Assembly (NCBI GenBank): GCA_037044905.1
Contig: JBAOKB010000174.1
Coordinates: 406,836-470,835 of the forward strand
DNA from: Hortaea werneckii
Taxonomy: Eukaryota > Ascomycota > Dothideomycetes > Mycosphaerellales > Teratosphaeriaceae
Length of the DNA: 64,000 nucleotides
Direction: 5' to 3'
In this document: one piece after another, positions 23,486 to 33,160 of the stretch
Numbering within the stretch: the first letter of the stretch is position 1
How the letters are laid out: each line of letters begins with the position of its first letter
Position numbers and translations under genes: made by a program
Notes under the pieces: generated by a model
Told to the model about the DNA's origin: nothing
Database searches by the model: none
Seen by the model: only the letters and a program-made list of their open reading frames with translations

Positions 23486-24376
23486 TTACCCAGCATTTTT
23501 CTTCGGCCTCCCACGCCCGCGCTTCACCACGCGTCCCTCCCCATCCACCGCCGCACCACCCGCGCCCGCAGCAGAAGCAGCAGCAGCAGCAGCACCACCG
23601 CCCTCCGCCGCCTTCCTCGGACGACCAGGCCCACGCTTCCCCTCCGCCTTCCCCACCGCACCACCATCCCCCTCACCACCATCCCCCTCACCACCCTCCC
23701 GCTCCCCCATCCCACCCTCCTCCACGTCCCCTCCACCCCCCATCTCCATCTCCATCTCCTCATCCGGCACCCTCATAACAACCAACACCCCTTTCCCCAA
23801 CTCCTCGCGGGAGTCAAGGATCTCTTCCCTCTTAATCACCTCCCCACCCCGCCTCTTCATCTCCTGCTCGACCATCCTCGCCGTGACTTCCAGCATCGCC
23901 TGCAGAGCTCCCACAATCGTTTCCGCGATGGGGGCTTCGATGCGGATGTGTGCTCCTTCGTTCGGGGGTGTGAGGAGGAGGGCTTTGTATGACGGTACGT
24001 CGGCGGCGGCGGCGGCGGCGGCGGGAGTGGTGGTGGTGGTGGTTGTCGAGGGGCGTAGCGTCTCGGAAATGCTGATGCCGGCGGGAGGGGTGTTGCGGGC
24101 GATGAGCAGCTCGTAGGCCGGGGAGGGTTTCTGCTTCGTCAGGCGCGGAGGGTCCGGGAGGGGGAGGTATTTGGTATTGGCTATTCCGTGGCGGGAGGGT
24201 TAGAAATTGGGAGATTGGAAGTGACAGTTTGTATGTGTTCTTCATTTTCTTTCTGGTTTTGGTTCTTTTTGGCGAAAGGGAAATGGCTTGATGATGGTAT
24301 GCGGCTGGGAAAGATAGGGAGTGAGGGACCATTACTTACCGAGGATCTGCTCGCGGAGGCCTTGGATTTCGGACAT
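23486..24376 (-). CDS. AT-hook protein of unknown function
   Basis: A 37-nt exon (24340-24376, M-S-E-I-Q-G-L-R-E-Q-I-L) is joined over a 159-nt intron (24181-24339, donor GTAAGT, acceptor TAG, phase 1) to exon 2 (23486-24180), giving 243 residues. The N-terminal half holds a structured segment (Y-L-P-L-P-D-P-P-R-L, then Y-E-L-L-I-A-R-N-T-P-P-A-G-I) and a Thr-Ala tract. A helical part (G-A-L-Q-A-M-L-E-V-T-A-R-M) follows, then a Gly/Glu/Met linker and two AT-hook cores, R-G-P-G-R-P-R-K and R-G-R-G-R-P-K-K, at the C-terminus. AT-hooks bind the minor groove of AT-rich DNA, so a nuclear role is likely. The plus strand of exon 2 is also open for 221 codons because of its GC bias; that frame looks like a shadow. 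Confidence 0.65.
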
Positions 24377-24952
24377 TTTGGCTGATGTGTCTTTCTTGTG
24401 AAGGAAGAAAATGCTTTTGGGGTGGTTTTGTTCGTTCTATCGGAAGGAAGGTCAAGATATCAAGTGTGGCGGAGTAGAGGTTGAAAATGAAGTGAACGGT
24501 GATGTGCTTGTATGTGTGTCCGTTGTCAAGCCTCTTCAAAGAACGTAAGAGGTGCGGCGAACGATATGAAAGAGGGGAGCAAACGCGAGTGAATCTGAAA
24601 AAGGAAAGAACGTACCGCTGCTCATTCATGTGATTTGGTGGGGCGTTTGATCCGTTTGTTTGTCTCTTTACATAGTAATGTCACGTGCTTTTAACTCTAT
24701 TTTCTGTTTTCTGTTTTTCCTTGGAGGTCAATTGAAAGGGGCGTATTCGCCGGACAATGAATTGACAAGCAATCTAAGGGGCAAACAGTAGACACGAGAA
24801 GCGACAGTGCCACTACCGCCAAGTGAAAGCGCCCTCCTTGTTTCACGAGAAAAGGAGAAGGTCGGTGCGGAAGCGTCCTAGTCAATGTCTGCCGTCCATG
24901 GAAAGGTTTCGTCGACAGCCTCCCCCTCTGCGCCATCATCTCGACGAACTTT
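24377..24952. other. Intergenic, no gene seen
   Basis: This is probably the promoter of the minus-strand AT-hook gene (left edge) and the 3' region of the GH43 gene (right edge). Frames here are short and not protein-like. Confidence 0.45.
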
Positions 24953-25980
24953 TTAACGATCCCAAGGCACCACAACCGGCCATCCATCATTCCCAAACCG
25001 CAGGACGTTCCATCCAAACTTGGACTTCTCGTACGCGTACCCGACCTTCTTATCGATGTAATGATAATACATCACGACCTTGTTCAACCCCTCATCATAC
25101 ATATCCCCCTGCCCGCCGGCAGCGAAGGTGTTGCCTTGGCCCCAATAGACCAACGTGCCTCCGTTCTTCGTCGCACAATTACGCCCGCGTTTATCCACGA
25201 AAGGGCCCTCCGGTCGATCGGATCGACAGACCATCACCTTATACTCTTCCCCCGGGGACGCAAGTTTCGGGGGCACATTGCAACACCCGCCCGAGGAGAA
25301 GAAGAGGTAGTACCAGTCCTTATTCCCGATCCTCCATCGAAATTGAAACCCACCCTCACTAGGCCCCGTAGGTCGATTGTCAGGCCGCTTAGTGGTATTC
25401 TGTTCGAGATGCACCGTTTTGACATTATCGACGACGCGCAGTGGCGGGACAGCCATACGGGCCTGCCAGATCCCCGTCCAGAAGGATCCCCAGAGCATGT
25501 ATCCTGTCGATTTGGGGGAACTGGATAGCATGTTAGCATCGATACGGTTCCAACTTCCAGTCGGGATCCCGATACTGCCGTGGTCCGTCCAGGTCCCGCA
25601 CTCCATGTTGGGGCTCGTGGCCACACCGATGTCCGAGGTTTTGGATCCCATGCTGCTGACGGGGTAATACATGTAGTATTTTCCATCCACTTTGATGACG
25701 TCAGGAGCCCACAGGTCACATTTCCCTTTGATGTTGATCCTGGAGCATTTGGGAAGTGCTGGACACCGGTAGGTCCAGGGCCCTGTCATGGAGGGGCCAG
25801 TTGCAATGTTGATGCGGCCGTTGGTTGTGAAGCGGAAGATTTCCCATCATTGCGACGGACTACGCTCGGATCGTGCACATAGCCGGTGCAATTGCCCGTG
25901 CAGGGCTCCGGAGGTGGAAACGTGACTGCATTTGCTATTAGGGCGAAGAAGGCTGTGGCGACGATGAAGAAATTTAGCAT
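24953..25980 (-). CDS. GH43 arabinanase-like glycosidase (one frame break)
   Basis: A signal peptide (M-L-N-F-F-I-V-A-T-A-F-F-A-L-I-A-N-A) leads into E-P-C-T-G-N-C and V-H-D-P-S-V-V, where the Asp is the GH43 catalytic base. The next segment, N-D-G-K then F-R-F-T-T-N-G-R-I-N-I-A-T-G-P, is split by one missing base near 25841; an intact gene would read D-G-K-Y-F-R-F. The body has L-W-A-P-D-V-I-K-V-D-G-K-Y-Y-M-Y-Y (pKa-modulating Asp), G-S-W-N-R-I-D-A-N, G-S-F-W-T-G-I-W and G-P-S-E-G-G-F (general acid Glu), consistent with a secreted endo-1,5-alpha-L-arabinanase of about 342 residues acting on pectin side chains. If the break is real, the gene makes only a ~64-residue peptide. Confidence 0.85.
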
Positions 25981-26514
25981 ATTGGATGTGACTCACTCCA
26001 GCATCTGCCTTATGGCTCAATAGCTGGATCGAGTACTTGTTGATAGACGGTGAAAGCTGTCGTTAATCTCGACAGGTAGAGTCTCTTGAGGGTTGTAGTG
26101 GCGAATCTCCTGTTCAAAGCAATCGCTATGCAGCCTTGTCCCGAATTTGTGCAGGTGTAACAAGGAACCAGATTGCGTCTTAGTCCGGCAACTGGAATGT
26201 GAAAGCCAGCTTTGCATTTACTGACAAAACGAGCTCGGAAACCAACTCCGTAGCTTGCCTTACTGCGGCCAGTCGTGGTCTCGCAATTAGAGAGGGCAGA
26301 GTCGCCGGCGGCGAAACAAGCCAACTCATGGGCTTTCATGCTGCCCTCATGCAGCCACACGAGTTGGGGAGACGTATCGAGTGGAGTCCGCGGCATGTGC
26401 ATCGTACCAGGCACACACATTCATGGCCAATGTCAGGATTCTGGTGAAAGCACCAGTCCTCAAACCAGCGAAACATGAGTGAAGAAGTCAAGTCCTCGAC
26501 GTCCATCGCATAGC
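25981..26514. other. Intergenic, no gene seen
   Basis: This 534-bp stretch holds the GH43 promoter and the 3' region of VPS25. A 136-codon frame on the minus strand (26010-26420) has no family resemblance or coding character. Confidence 0.45.
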
Positions 26515-27150
26515 TCAGAAGAACTTGACACCAGCCGTCTCCTCCTGGCCAAAAACCTGGGCTTTACCCCTCTTAACCAACACCCCCAGTGCCTTCCTCA
26601 ACAACTCCTCGTCCATATCCCTCCACGCCTGACTACGCACCGCATCGCCCTCTCTCAGCTCGTACACCGTCAACACCGCCCCCTTCTGCCCCGTCTCGTC
26701 CACCCAACCATAGATGGCATCTGCCCACTCCGTCGGCGTCTTCCAGTACACCCAGCAGCTCGCGCTCTGCTCTCCTCTCGCAGCAGGTGCAATCCATTCC
26801 ACCCGCAGTCCGTTCTCAGGTCGACTCATATGATCCAGGACCAACCGGATGTCGGCAGGTTTGAGCGAGCGGTGGATGGAAGCATTGCTGAAGAGGTCCG
26901 AAGGCAGGGCGGAGAGGGAGAGGCGGAAGATCCGGTGGTAAGTGCAGTAGGTGGTGATGAGGGACGACCAGAGTTCGAGCTGCCGGGCCCGGGTGGTGAG
27001 GTTGGGTTGCAGGGTGTAGAAGGGCGGGAAGGAGGTATAGCTGGGGAAGCTGAAGCCGGCGGAGGAGGGAGTGGATTGGATAGGATTTGGGGTTCGCGGG
27101 GTGGATGGGATACCTTGCGTGGTAAGATCCCCTGACGATGTTGCTGCCAT
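26515..27150 (-). CDS. VPS25: ESCRT-II subunit VPS25
   Basis: This single exon codes 211 residues from ATG 27150; an upstream in-frame ATG at 27303 would add 51 residues lacking family features. The core starts F-S-F-P-S-Y-T-S-F-P-P-F-Y-T-L-Q-P-N and continues R-Q-L-E-L-W-S-S-L-I, then D-I-R-L-V-L-D-H-M and W-V-Y-W-K-T-P-T-E-W-A. It ends with G-A-V-L-T-V-Y-E-L-R-E-G-D. The P-P-F-Y-x-L-Q-P-N motif and the tandem winged-helix layout identify VPS25, two copies of which bridge ESCRT-II to ESCRT-III (VPS20) during sorting of ubiquitinated cargo into multivesicular bodies. An N-terminal ~30-residue Ser/Pro/Thr segment precedes the core. The gene is divergent from the NIT2-type gene; 418 bp separate the start codons. 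Confidence 0.93.
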   Translation of the reverse strand: MAATSSGDLTTQGIPSTPRTPNPIQSTPSSAGFSFPSYTSFPPFYTLQPNLTTRARQLELWSSLITTYCTYHRIFRLSLSALPSDLFSNASIHRSLKPADIRLVLDHMSRPENGLRVEWIAPAARGEQSASCWVYWKTPTEWADAIYGWVDETGQKGAVLTVYELREGDAVRSQAWRDMDEELLRKALGVLVKRGKAQVFGQEETAGVKFF

Positions 27151-27568
27151 GCTGCTCCCCCAGTGTGAGATCCTGAGTGGTGATACTGAAGGTCGGTTTA
27201 GATCATGGGTGAGGTTTGGTGTCGACGAGGGGTAATCGATGGCACCTGAATCAAATGGGTGAAATCGTGGGGTGATCCACCCAGGCAGCGGTTGGAACGT
27301 CAATCAAATCGCGGGGTAAGCCACGGACCAAGTTCGCATCAAACGGTTCCTCCATTTGCTTAAGTCCGAGCCTCTCCCTTTAGCCCCAGCCGCTGACATG
27401 TCGATGATACCTACAGAGTCAAAACTGTTTCCCCTTGCATCATTATCGAGCACAGACTCCAGGTAATTCACAGTCTCAACATCCTCTTACTTCCTTCGAG
27501 TCATTCTTTTGTGATGGTCAAAAATACACCTTGGGTACCCGGCGGAGAAGAGTACACAGAACAACAAT

Positions 27569-28654
27569 ATGGCGCGTGCTGTAAGTGGCGAATGGGGTTT
27601 AGCCCATGTGACTGCACCTACTGTGTTGGGTAGGCACGTTCAAGCCGAGAATAATCACTGATTTCCCGGAACAGGCAATCGGGCAAATCACCTCCACGGC
27701 GTCGATGGCGCATAATCTACAACAATGTCGAACAGTCGTCCAAAAGGCCGTCGCAGGCGGAGCAAAGGCAAGCATTTGAAGCCGTTCGCTACTACGCAAG
27801 CATCCTCGCGAAAAGAAAGAAACAGAACCCTAACAGCGTCTTAAGGCACTTTTCCTTCCCGAAGCCTCAGATTACATCGGCTCCTCGCCCGACGAAACCA
27901 AATCCCTCGCCACCCCGGCCCTCCAATCCCCCTTTGTCCAAGGCCTCATGGAATCAGCAAAACAGCACTCCCTCCCCATCTCCGTCGGTATCCACGAGCC
28001 CTCCGACAACCCCACCAGCTCCCGCATCAAGAACACCCTCATCTGGATCTCCGCCCACGGCGAGCTGGTCCACCGGTATCAGAAGCTGCACCTCTTCGAC
28101 CTCGAGATCGACAATGGGCCTAAGATGCGGGAATCCGATGTCATCGAGCCCGGCAACGCCATCGAGGCCCCTTACCCAAGCCCTGTAGGCAAAGTTGGAA
28201 GTTGTATCTGCTTCGACCTGCGGTTCCCGGAGATCGCGCTTTCGCTGAAGCGGCAGGGGGCCGATGTGATTGTTTACCCGTCGGCGTTCACGCCCGAGAC
28301 GGGGAAAGTCCATTGGTTGCCTTTGTTGCGGGCAAGGGCTATCGAGACGGAAAGTTATGTTTTTGCTGCGGCGCAGGTCGGGCAGCATAATGAGAAGCGG
28401 AGGTCGTATGGGCATTCCATCGCGATTGATCCGTGGGGGGAGGTGGTCGCGGAGCTTAGTGGGGAGCAAAAGGATGGGCCGGAGGTTTGTTTTGTTGATG
28501 TGGACTTGGAGAAGGTGAAGAAGACGAGGGAGATGGTGCCGTTGAAGAGGCGAACGTAAGTTTTGACCTTCCTTTTCCTTCGCCTTCGGTTGGAAGAGAC
28601 TATTATGAAGTCGGCTAACCGTTTCGTCGTAGTGATGTATACCCCGAAGTCTAG
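27569..28654 (+). CDS. NIT2: NIT2-type omega-amidase/deaminated glutathione amidase
   Basis: Exons 27569-27580 (only 12 nt, M-A-R-A), 27675-27767, 27846-28555 and 28633-28654 (7 codons after the join, ending D-V-Y-P-E-V) code 278 residues. The nitrilase triad is in place: Glu41 (F-L-P-E-A), Lys115 (Y-Q-K-L-H-L-F-D) and Cys157 (I-C-F-D-L-R-F-P-E). The family (Nit2/Nit3 branch) hydrolyses deaminated glutathione or alpha-ketoglutaramate-type amides. Introns 1 and 3 are GT-AG; intron 2 is GC-AG. The first exon is supported by A-I-G-Q-I-T following M-A-R-A, a typical start in this family. Confidence 0.9.
27768..27845 (+). other. GC-AG intron in the NIT2-type gene
   Basis: The intron begins GCAAGC after an AAG codon and ends TTAAG before GCA CTT TTC CTT, with a branch-like CCCTAACAG inside. 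It joins A-G-G-A-K to A-L-F-L-P-E-A in phase 0, and the join carries the catalytic Glu in its proper spacing. No GT donor nearby keeps this frame. A GC donor with strong matches at the flanking positions (AAG|GCAAG) is the usual form of this rare class. Confidence 0.8.
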
Positions 28655-29520
28655 AGAATCATCTTTCCTGTCCTCTAACCCTAGTCATGGGCCTGAACAT
28701 AGAAGTAGACCACCACCATATCCAGCTTTTACGAGCAACGAAATAGACCCTCTCTTCAACGCCTGCTTCTCGCAGTGTGTGTTTCTTTCGACCACCTGAG
28801 CACTCAAAAACCCTCATCCGATCGAGCATTCCACAATCAGTGGCCCCATGTCATCAACAGCTTTTGGGTTGTCGGAAAATGGGAAATGGTTCAGGCTTTG
28901 AAATTCTTACGGAGTTCAAGATCGGTGAGAAAATGGGACATTGATTCCAGCAACGCCGGTGAGTAGGCTCCGATCCTTGTAGCAGAAGACATTGGTGCTA
29001 GCTCGATATTTTCGTTCTATTTGCTAGTCGAAGGGGTCGGGGTGAAGTGAGAGTTTGGATGGAGTGATTTCTATGGTTTCTTCCGTCATGGTGCTACAGG
29101 CAGTGAAGAGAATAGACTGGAGTACACGTGTCGTCGCCACTCTTGTATCTCCGTAGTTAGCATGGGCTAATGGATATCATGCTGTGGTTGCACAAGATTT
29201 TGGTACGACCTATGTTAGGGGTTGACGAGCGGCAAGTGCACTGCCTAATCCAGGAGTTCACGAAAATGTTCTTACGCTTCCAAATGGCTCCAAAATGGTT
29301 CCAAACGCCTCGAAGAATGTCGCTGCATGTGATTACCTATACATCTAATTTGGTAGGCGTACGACCCCAGACACTTTAATGTTTACTTACCTTATGCATC
29401 CCCACATGCACGCTAGCGGGGGGAAGCTTTGGCCCTCTGACATGTGAAAGTCGCGACCTCCCTCGCTCGGTTCGCCCACCTTCCCTCCTCCCTTCCCCCC
29501 ATCACACCCGTAGTGCTCAC
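28655..29520. other. Intergenic, no gene seen
   Basis: No family-like frame is present. A short stretch near 29162-29185 looks like a tRNA A-box but has no matching T-arm. The last part upstream of 29521 is pyrimidine-rich and may be the promoter of the patatin-like gene. Confidence 0.45.
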
Positions 29521-31407
29521 ATGCTGCTTCGTGATCACCATGAGACCCGCCAACAGCTTATCGCCATCATTGCTATGCCGGCGCTGGCCTGGGCACGAGA
29601 CATCCTCCGAGCCGTGTGGGACTGCTTTACTTATGTAGCTTTCTTCTGGTGGAAGGTAAGCAAATCTGATGACGGCAGCTGCAAATTCGGCCTCATACTT
29701 GTGCTAACTATGGACTCATCGCTGCAGAAGCTATACGAGATCCTCAATACGAAGACCCAGCGTCAATTGCTGGAGGAGACGCTCGAGCGCGCCCAGGTGT
29801 ACGAGGAATGGGAGGGCGCAGCCTTACACCTCGATGCCGCGACGGGTAACCAGCTATGGCGAGAAAGCCCCCAGAGTAAAGACTACGATTGCAATCTCAT
29901 ACACGTGCGGGTCGGGCGCATCGAGCAAGCGTTGGAGGAAGAAGATCTCGACTCCATTCTTCGCGTGCTGCGCAATGGGCTGGTGAGGAATATTGGCAAC
30001 ATCACCATCCCGAAGCTCTATAATCGCGCGTATGCTGGTACCAAAGTCCTCATTGAGGATTATGTCACGCGGGTCGCTGAGACGGTGAAGTGGGTTGCGG
30101 AGTATCCGGCTGGTCCTTCTACGGGCTTGACGGGCCAGCAAAAATTGGAAGTTCTTCATGACGCTCGCTTGGCTTTTGGACGAAGCTGTCTTGTGCTTCA
30201 AGGTGGGTCGATCTTCGGACTCTGTCATATTGGGGTTGTGAAGGCTCTGCATGCTCGGGGTTTGCTGCCTCGCATCATTTCAGGCACTGCGACCGGCGCA
30301 CTGATGGCAGCGCTAGTCGGTGTGCACAGTCAGGAGGAGCTGCCTAAGTTTCTCAGCGGGGAGGGGATCGATCTGAGTGCTTTCACAGACGCTTCTGAGG
30401 ATGCTTCAGAGGACGCGCAGTATTTCAGCTATGGCTGGTTTGCCACTTTGGCCCGCCGCGTGCAGCGCTTCTTGAATTACGGCTACGTACTGGATATCAA
30501 AGTGCTCGAAGAATGCGTGCGGGACAATGTTGGCGACCTTACTTTCGACGAAGCTTATCAGCGGTCGAAGAAGATACTGAACATCACCATCACTGCGAGT
30601 GGCAGCGGAGTGCCAAGCTTGTTGAACTACCTCACGGCGCCCAACGTGTTGGTATGGTCTGCTGCTATGGCCTCCAACGCCTCGGACGCTCGATCTTCGC
30701 CCGTGAAGCTCCTATGCAAGACATCAAGTGGTGAGATTCGACCGTGGATCGTCTCCAAAGAGTATTCATATAGGCCCAAGAAGCGCGTCATGAGCTCCCC
30801 ATCAACCGAGTATGACCGAGATACGCCTCTCAGTCGAGTAGCGGAGCAGTTCAACGTCAATCATTTCATCATCTCTCAGGCAAGACCTTACATTGCGCCC
30901 TTTCTGGCGCCGTCACTCGATCACTCCAATTCATGGCGGACTAGCAAGCAGCCAATAATGACCGGGGTGATGCACCTACTCATGCTAGAAGTGCAACATC
31001 GACTCTCGCAGATGGACACGCTCGGTTTACTTTCACCTGGTCTGCGGCGTCTGCTCCTCGATGAAAGAGTCCCCGCAGCTTCATGGACACTCGTCCCGCA
31101 AGTCCGCCTCTCAGACTTCGCTCGCCTCCTCCGCAATCCGAATAGGCAGGAGGTCGATTATTGGATCCAGAAAGGCGAGCGTTCCGTCTGGCCTGCAGTC
31201 TGCGCGCTCCGAGTCCGATATTGTATTGAGGCTGAGCTCGACCAGGCGTACCAGGTCGTTCGCAGACGGAAGCCTTTCGACGCTATGCCTGTTGAGCCTC
31301 ATCAGCTCCCGAAGTTCGCGAGTCAGGCGTCGGGGTTTGAGGAGCAGCGCAAGCGCAAGAGACCCAGGGCTGTGTCCATGGGGGCGGAGGATTTTAGAGA
31401 TCTATAG
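29521..31407 (+). CDS. Patatin-like TAG-lipase family protein, catalytic residues missing
   Basis: A long frame contains one predicted in-frame intron (29656-29727), so the spliced product has 604 residues. The N-terminal domain (W-W-K-K-L-Y, T-Q-R-Q-L-L, E-W-E-G-A-A-L, then G-L-V-R-N-I-G-N-I and N-R-A-Y-A-G-T-K) is the DUF3336 region of fungal and plant triacylglycerol lipases (Tgl3/4/5, SDP1). The patatin fold follows: the oxyanion loop G-G-S-I-F-G-L-C-H-I-G-V is kept. The nucleophile elbow reads G-T-A-T-G instead of G-x-S-x-G, with Ala coded at 30289-30291. The second catalytic block, normally D-G-S/G before D-L-P, reads T-E-Y-D-R-D-T-P before F-N-V-N-H-F. The enzyme is thus probably inactive and may act as a lipid-droplet scaffold or regulator (inference). 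Confidence 0.85.
   Translation: MLLRDHHETRQQLIAIIAMPALAWARDILRAVWDCFTYVAFFWWKVSKSDDGSCKFGLILVLTMDSSLQKLYEILNTKTQRQLLEETLERAQVYEEWEGAALHLDAATGNQLWRESPQSKDYDCNLIHVRVGRIEQALEEEDLDSILRVLRNGLVRNIGNITIPKLYNRAYAGTKVLIEDYVTRVAETVKWVAEYPAGPSTGLTGQQKLEVLHDARLAFGRSCLVLQGGSIFGLCHIGVVKALHARGLLPRIISGTATGALMAALVGVHSQEELPKFLSGEGIDLSAFTDASEDASEDAQYFSYGWFATLARRVQRFLNYGYVLDIKVLEECVRDNVGDLTFDEAYQRSKKILNITITASGSGVPSLLNYLTAPNVLVWSAAMASNASDARSSPVKLLCKTSSGEIRPWIVSKEYSYRPKKRVMSSPSTEYDRDTPLSRVAEQFNVNHFIISQARPYIAPFLAPSLDHSNSWRTSKQPIMTGVMHLLMLEVQHRLSQMDTLGLLSPGLRRLLLDERVPAASWTLVPQVRLSDFARLLRNPNRQEVDYWIQKGERSVWPAVCALRVRYCIEAELDQAYQVVRRRKPFDAMPVEPHQLPKFASQASGFEEQRKRKRPRAVSMGAEDFRDL
29656..29727 (+). other. Stop-free 3n intron in the patatin-like gene
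   Basis: This 72-nt segment starts GTAAGC, has a branch-like GTGCTAACT and ends CTGCAG. It carries no stop in the reading frame, so retention would insert 24 residues (V-S-K-S-D-D-G…) between W-W-K and K-L-Y. Family members have W-W-K directly before K/V-L/Y without an insert, so splicing is the likely default. Confidence 0.75.
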
Positions 31408-32135
31408 CTGCTGTATATTGCTTGGGGTCAGCCTTTGGTTGGCGGAAGTTCCACAAACATCGTGAGGTTCATCGCTTTTCGGATATCCCATTCTTCTCAA
31501 GCTCTGTCCGGTTTTTTGGCACATACGAACAGAGTTTGCCAAGCACCTGTACCGACGGTTCGCTGCCCACCATGGAAGGTACGGATGATGCGCTAACGGC
31601 GCGGACCGCCAAGATCTATATGTCATGATACAGCGGCACTGCATCGTCATCTGTCACGCATAAGCACGCTGCGGACACGCATTGCACGCATGGCGTTAGA
31701 TCCAGGCACGATTGGGCGGTTGCTTCAAACAAAGTCCAACGTCGCCCCCGAAGTCTCATGGCCTTTGAGCGCTGCGATCACTTTTTTGGTCTTAAACTGT
31801 CTGGTTGTCTGGTACCTCTGTGCTCGTTAAATCTGGTTCCCCCAACACAATGGTCACCTTCCGAGCCACCGCTGACGTGTAGCTATGGTGCAATGGTTGG
31901 CAATTCTAGAACGTTGGCTCAAAAGGCCCAGGCATTCGTTGCGAAGGATCTCCAGTCTGACCTCATGCCGCGCCGCTATTGCGCACTCACTACAATGAAC
32001 GGTTATGACAACCTGGTGATTTGCTTATAAGCCCTTGCCATGTCCCTCCTCCACACCCTCTCATATCCAAGACCCGTTCTGAGTCTGTTACTTTGACCCA
32101 TCGGACTCGTATCCGTTGCTTCCCATCCCGCTGCA
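31408..32135. other. Intergenic, no gene seen
   Basis: The 3' region of the patatin-like gene and the presumed promoter of the small basic protein at 32136 lie here. A tRNA-like A-box near 31881-31900 has no T-arm. No other feature was found. Confidence 0.45.
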
Positions 32136-32435
32136 ATGCCATACCAATCCATCTACGCGCCACACTATTCTCATTACCACCCACAAAACAGCCGTCCTGA
32201 GGCCCCACCAGCTCCGAAGCCCAAAAAGAAGCAAGTTTCCTTCGGAGGCGCGACGATCATTTTGTACAAGGAGCCACAGCAATATCAAGCCCCATCCCAG
32301 TCAAAACGGAGGGAAGCAGCTCCACCAGCTCCCTCGAAACGAGAGCCGGTGCGGTATGAAACGCTCAGCAGACGTCCTAAGCGAGCCGTGTACGAAGGCC
32401 ATGCGGAGCACGTTGAATATGTGAGTCGGAGATGA
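32136..32435 (+). CDS. Small basic protein with K-x-V-x-F motif
   Basis: This frame codes 99 residues without introns. It starts M-P-Y-Q-S-I-Y-A-P-H-Y, followed by a Pro/Ala/Lys segment, then K-K-K-Q-V-S-F-G-G-A-T-I-I-L-Y, and a basic C-terminus with R-Y-E-T-L-S-R-R-P-K-R-A-V-Y. No known domain is recognised. The K-x-V-x-F segment fits the docking consensus for protein phosphatase 1, which occurs by chance in many proteins. The good start context and amino-acid composition suggest a real gene, but support is only moderate. Confidence 0.4.
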   Translation: MPYQSIYAPHYSHYHPQNSRPEAPPAPKPKKKQVSFGGATIILYKEPQQYQAPSQSKRREAAPPAPSKREPVRYETLSRRPKRAVYEGHAEHVEYVSRR

Positions 32436-33160
32436 TGATGATGGTCGGCTACTTGCGATGTTCATGCAGGGGATGAGACCCATGATATCTATCACAAAAT
32501 GTACGACGTATTTGCGGATTGCACTAGGGAGGGGATAAAGTCTTGAAATGCCGTCAGGCTTATACTGGAGGAAAACAATCTGTGGTGGGCTGCGTCTTGC
32601 CGGAGGATGTTTGCCTTTCTAGAGACAGCGAAAGCTCCTTCTGCCATCGAGAGGCCGCGTGGTGCCTTTCTGGCCGAGCTCGTCAGCTCATGTCCGATGA
32701 TGGCATAGCAAGGAGCTCCTATTCAGCACGTCAAACGCAGCGGCAATAGCGTCAGCAAATACTCTCTAAGCGTCACGACCCCTCGCCAACCGAGCGACAC
32801 TATATTAGAGCGAAGATACAAGGATGCACGTGGAATTGGTCGGGAGGCACAAGAAGAGAGCGGCGTACAGATCGCCCTACGCGATCTAGGAAGCCAGAGG
32901 GGATGTGATATAGATTTCGATTACCAATCGATCCATTGTATATGTATTAGATGCGAACAGGCCCTTATTTATACCTATGCCCCCTTATTATTCCCCAAAT
33001 ATCAAAAGATCTCACACTCCTTATACACACTTCACAGGGTATCTCTTTCCTCCATATGATCATAAAAGACAATCCAACTTCCATCCCAAATTAAGCAGTA
33101 ACATCCCCAAACGCCCTAGTCCAGTTTGCTTGTAAAGAAACACAGCCACCAAAATCACAA
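32436..33160. other. Intergenic, no gene seen
   Basis: The right half (32930-33110) is AT-rich and lies downstream of the LCB4-type gene. No family-like frame is present on either strand. Confidence 0.45.

Noticed and set aside
23327..23992. 221-codon plus-strand frame opposite the AT-hook gene
   Set aside because: Composition is Pro/His/Ser low complexity caused by GC-rich antisense of a real exon; the minus strand has AT-hooks and consistent splicing.
29158..29230. tRNA-like A-box (gggctaatggatatcatgc)
   Set aside because: The T-arm region (tggttgcacaag) does not fit and stems do not pair.
31873..31960. tRNA-like A-box (tggtgcaatggttgg)
   Set aside because: No T-arm or anticodon stem can be folded at the expected distance.
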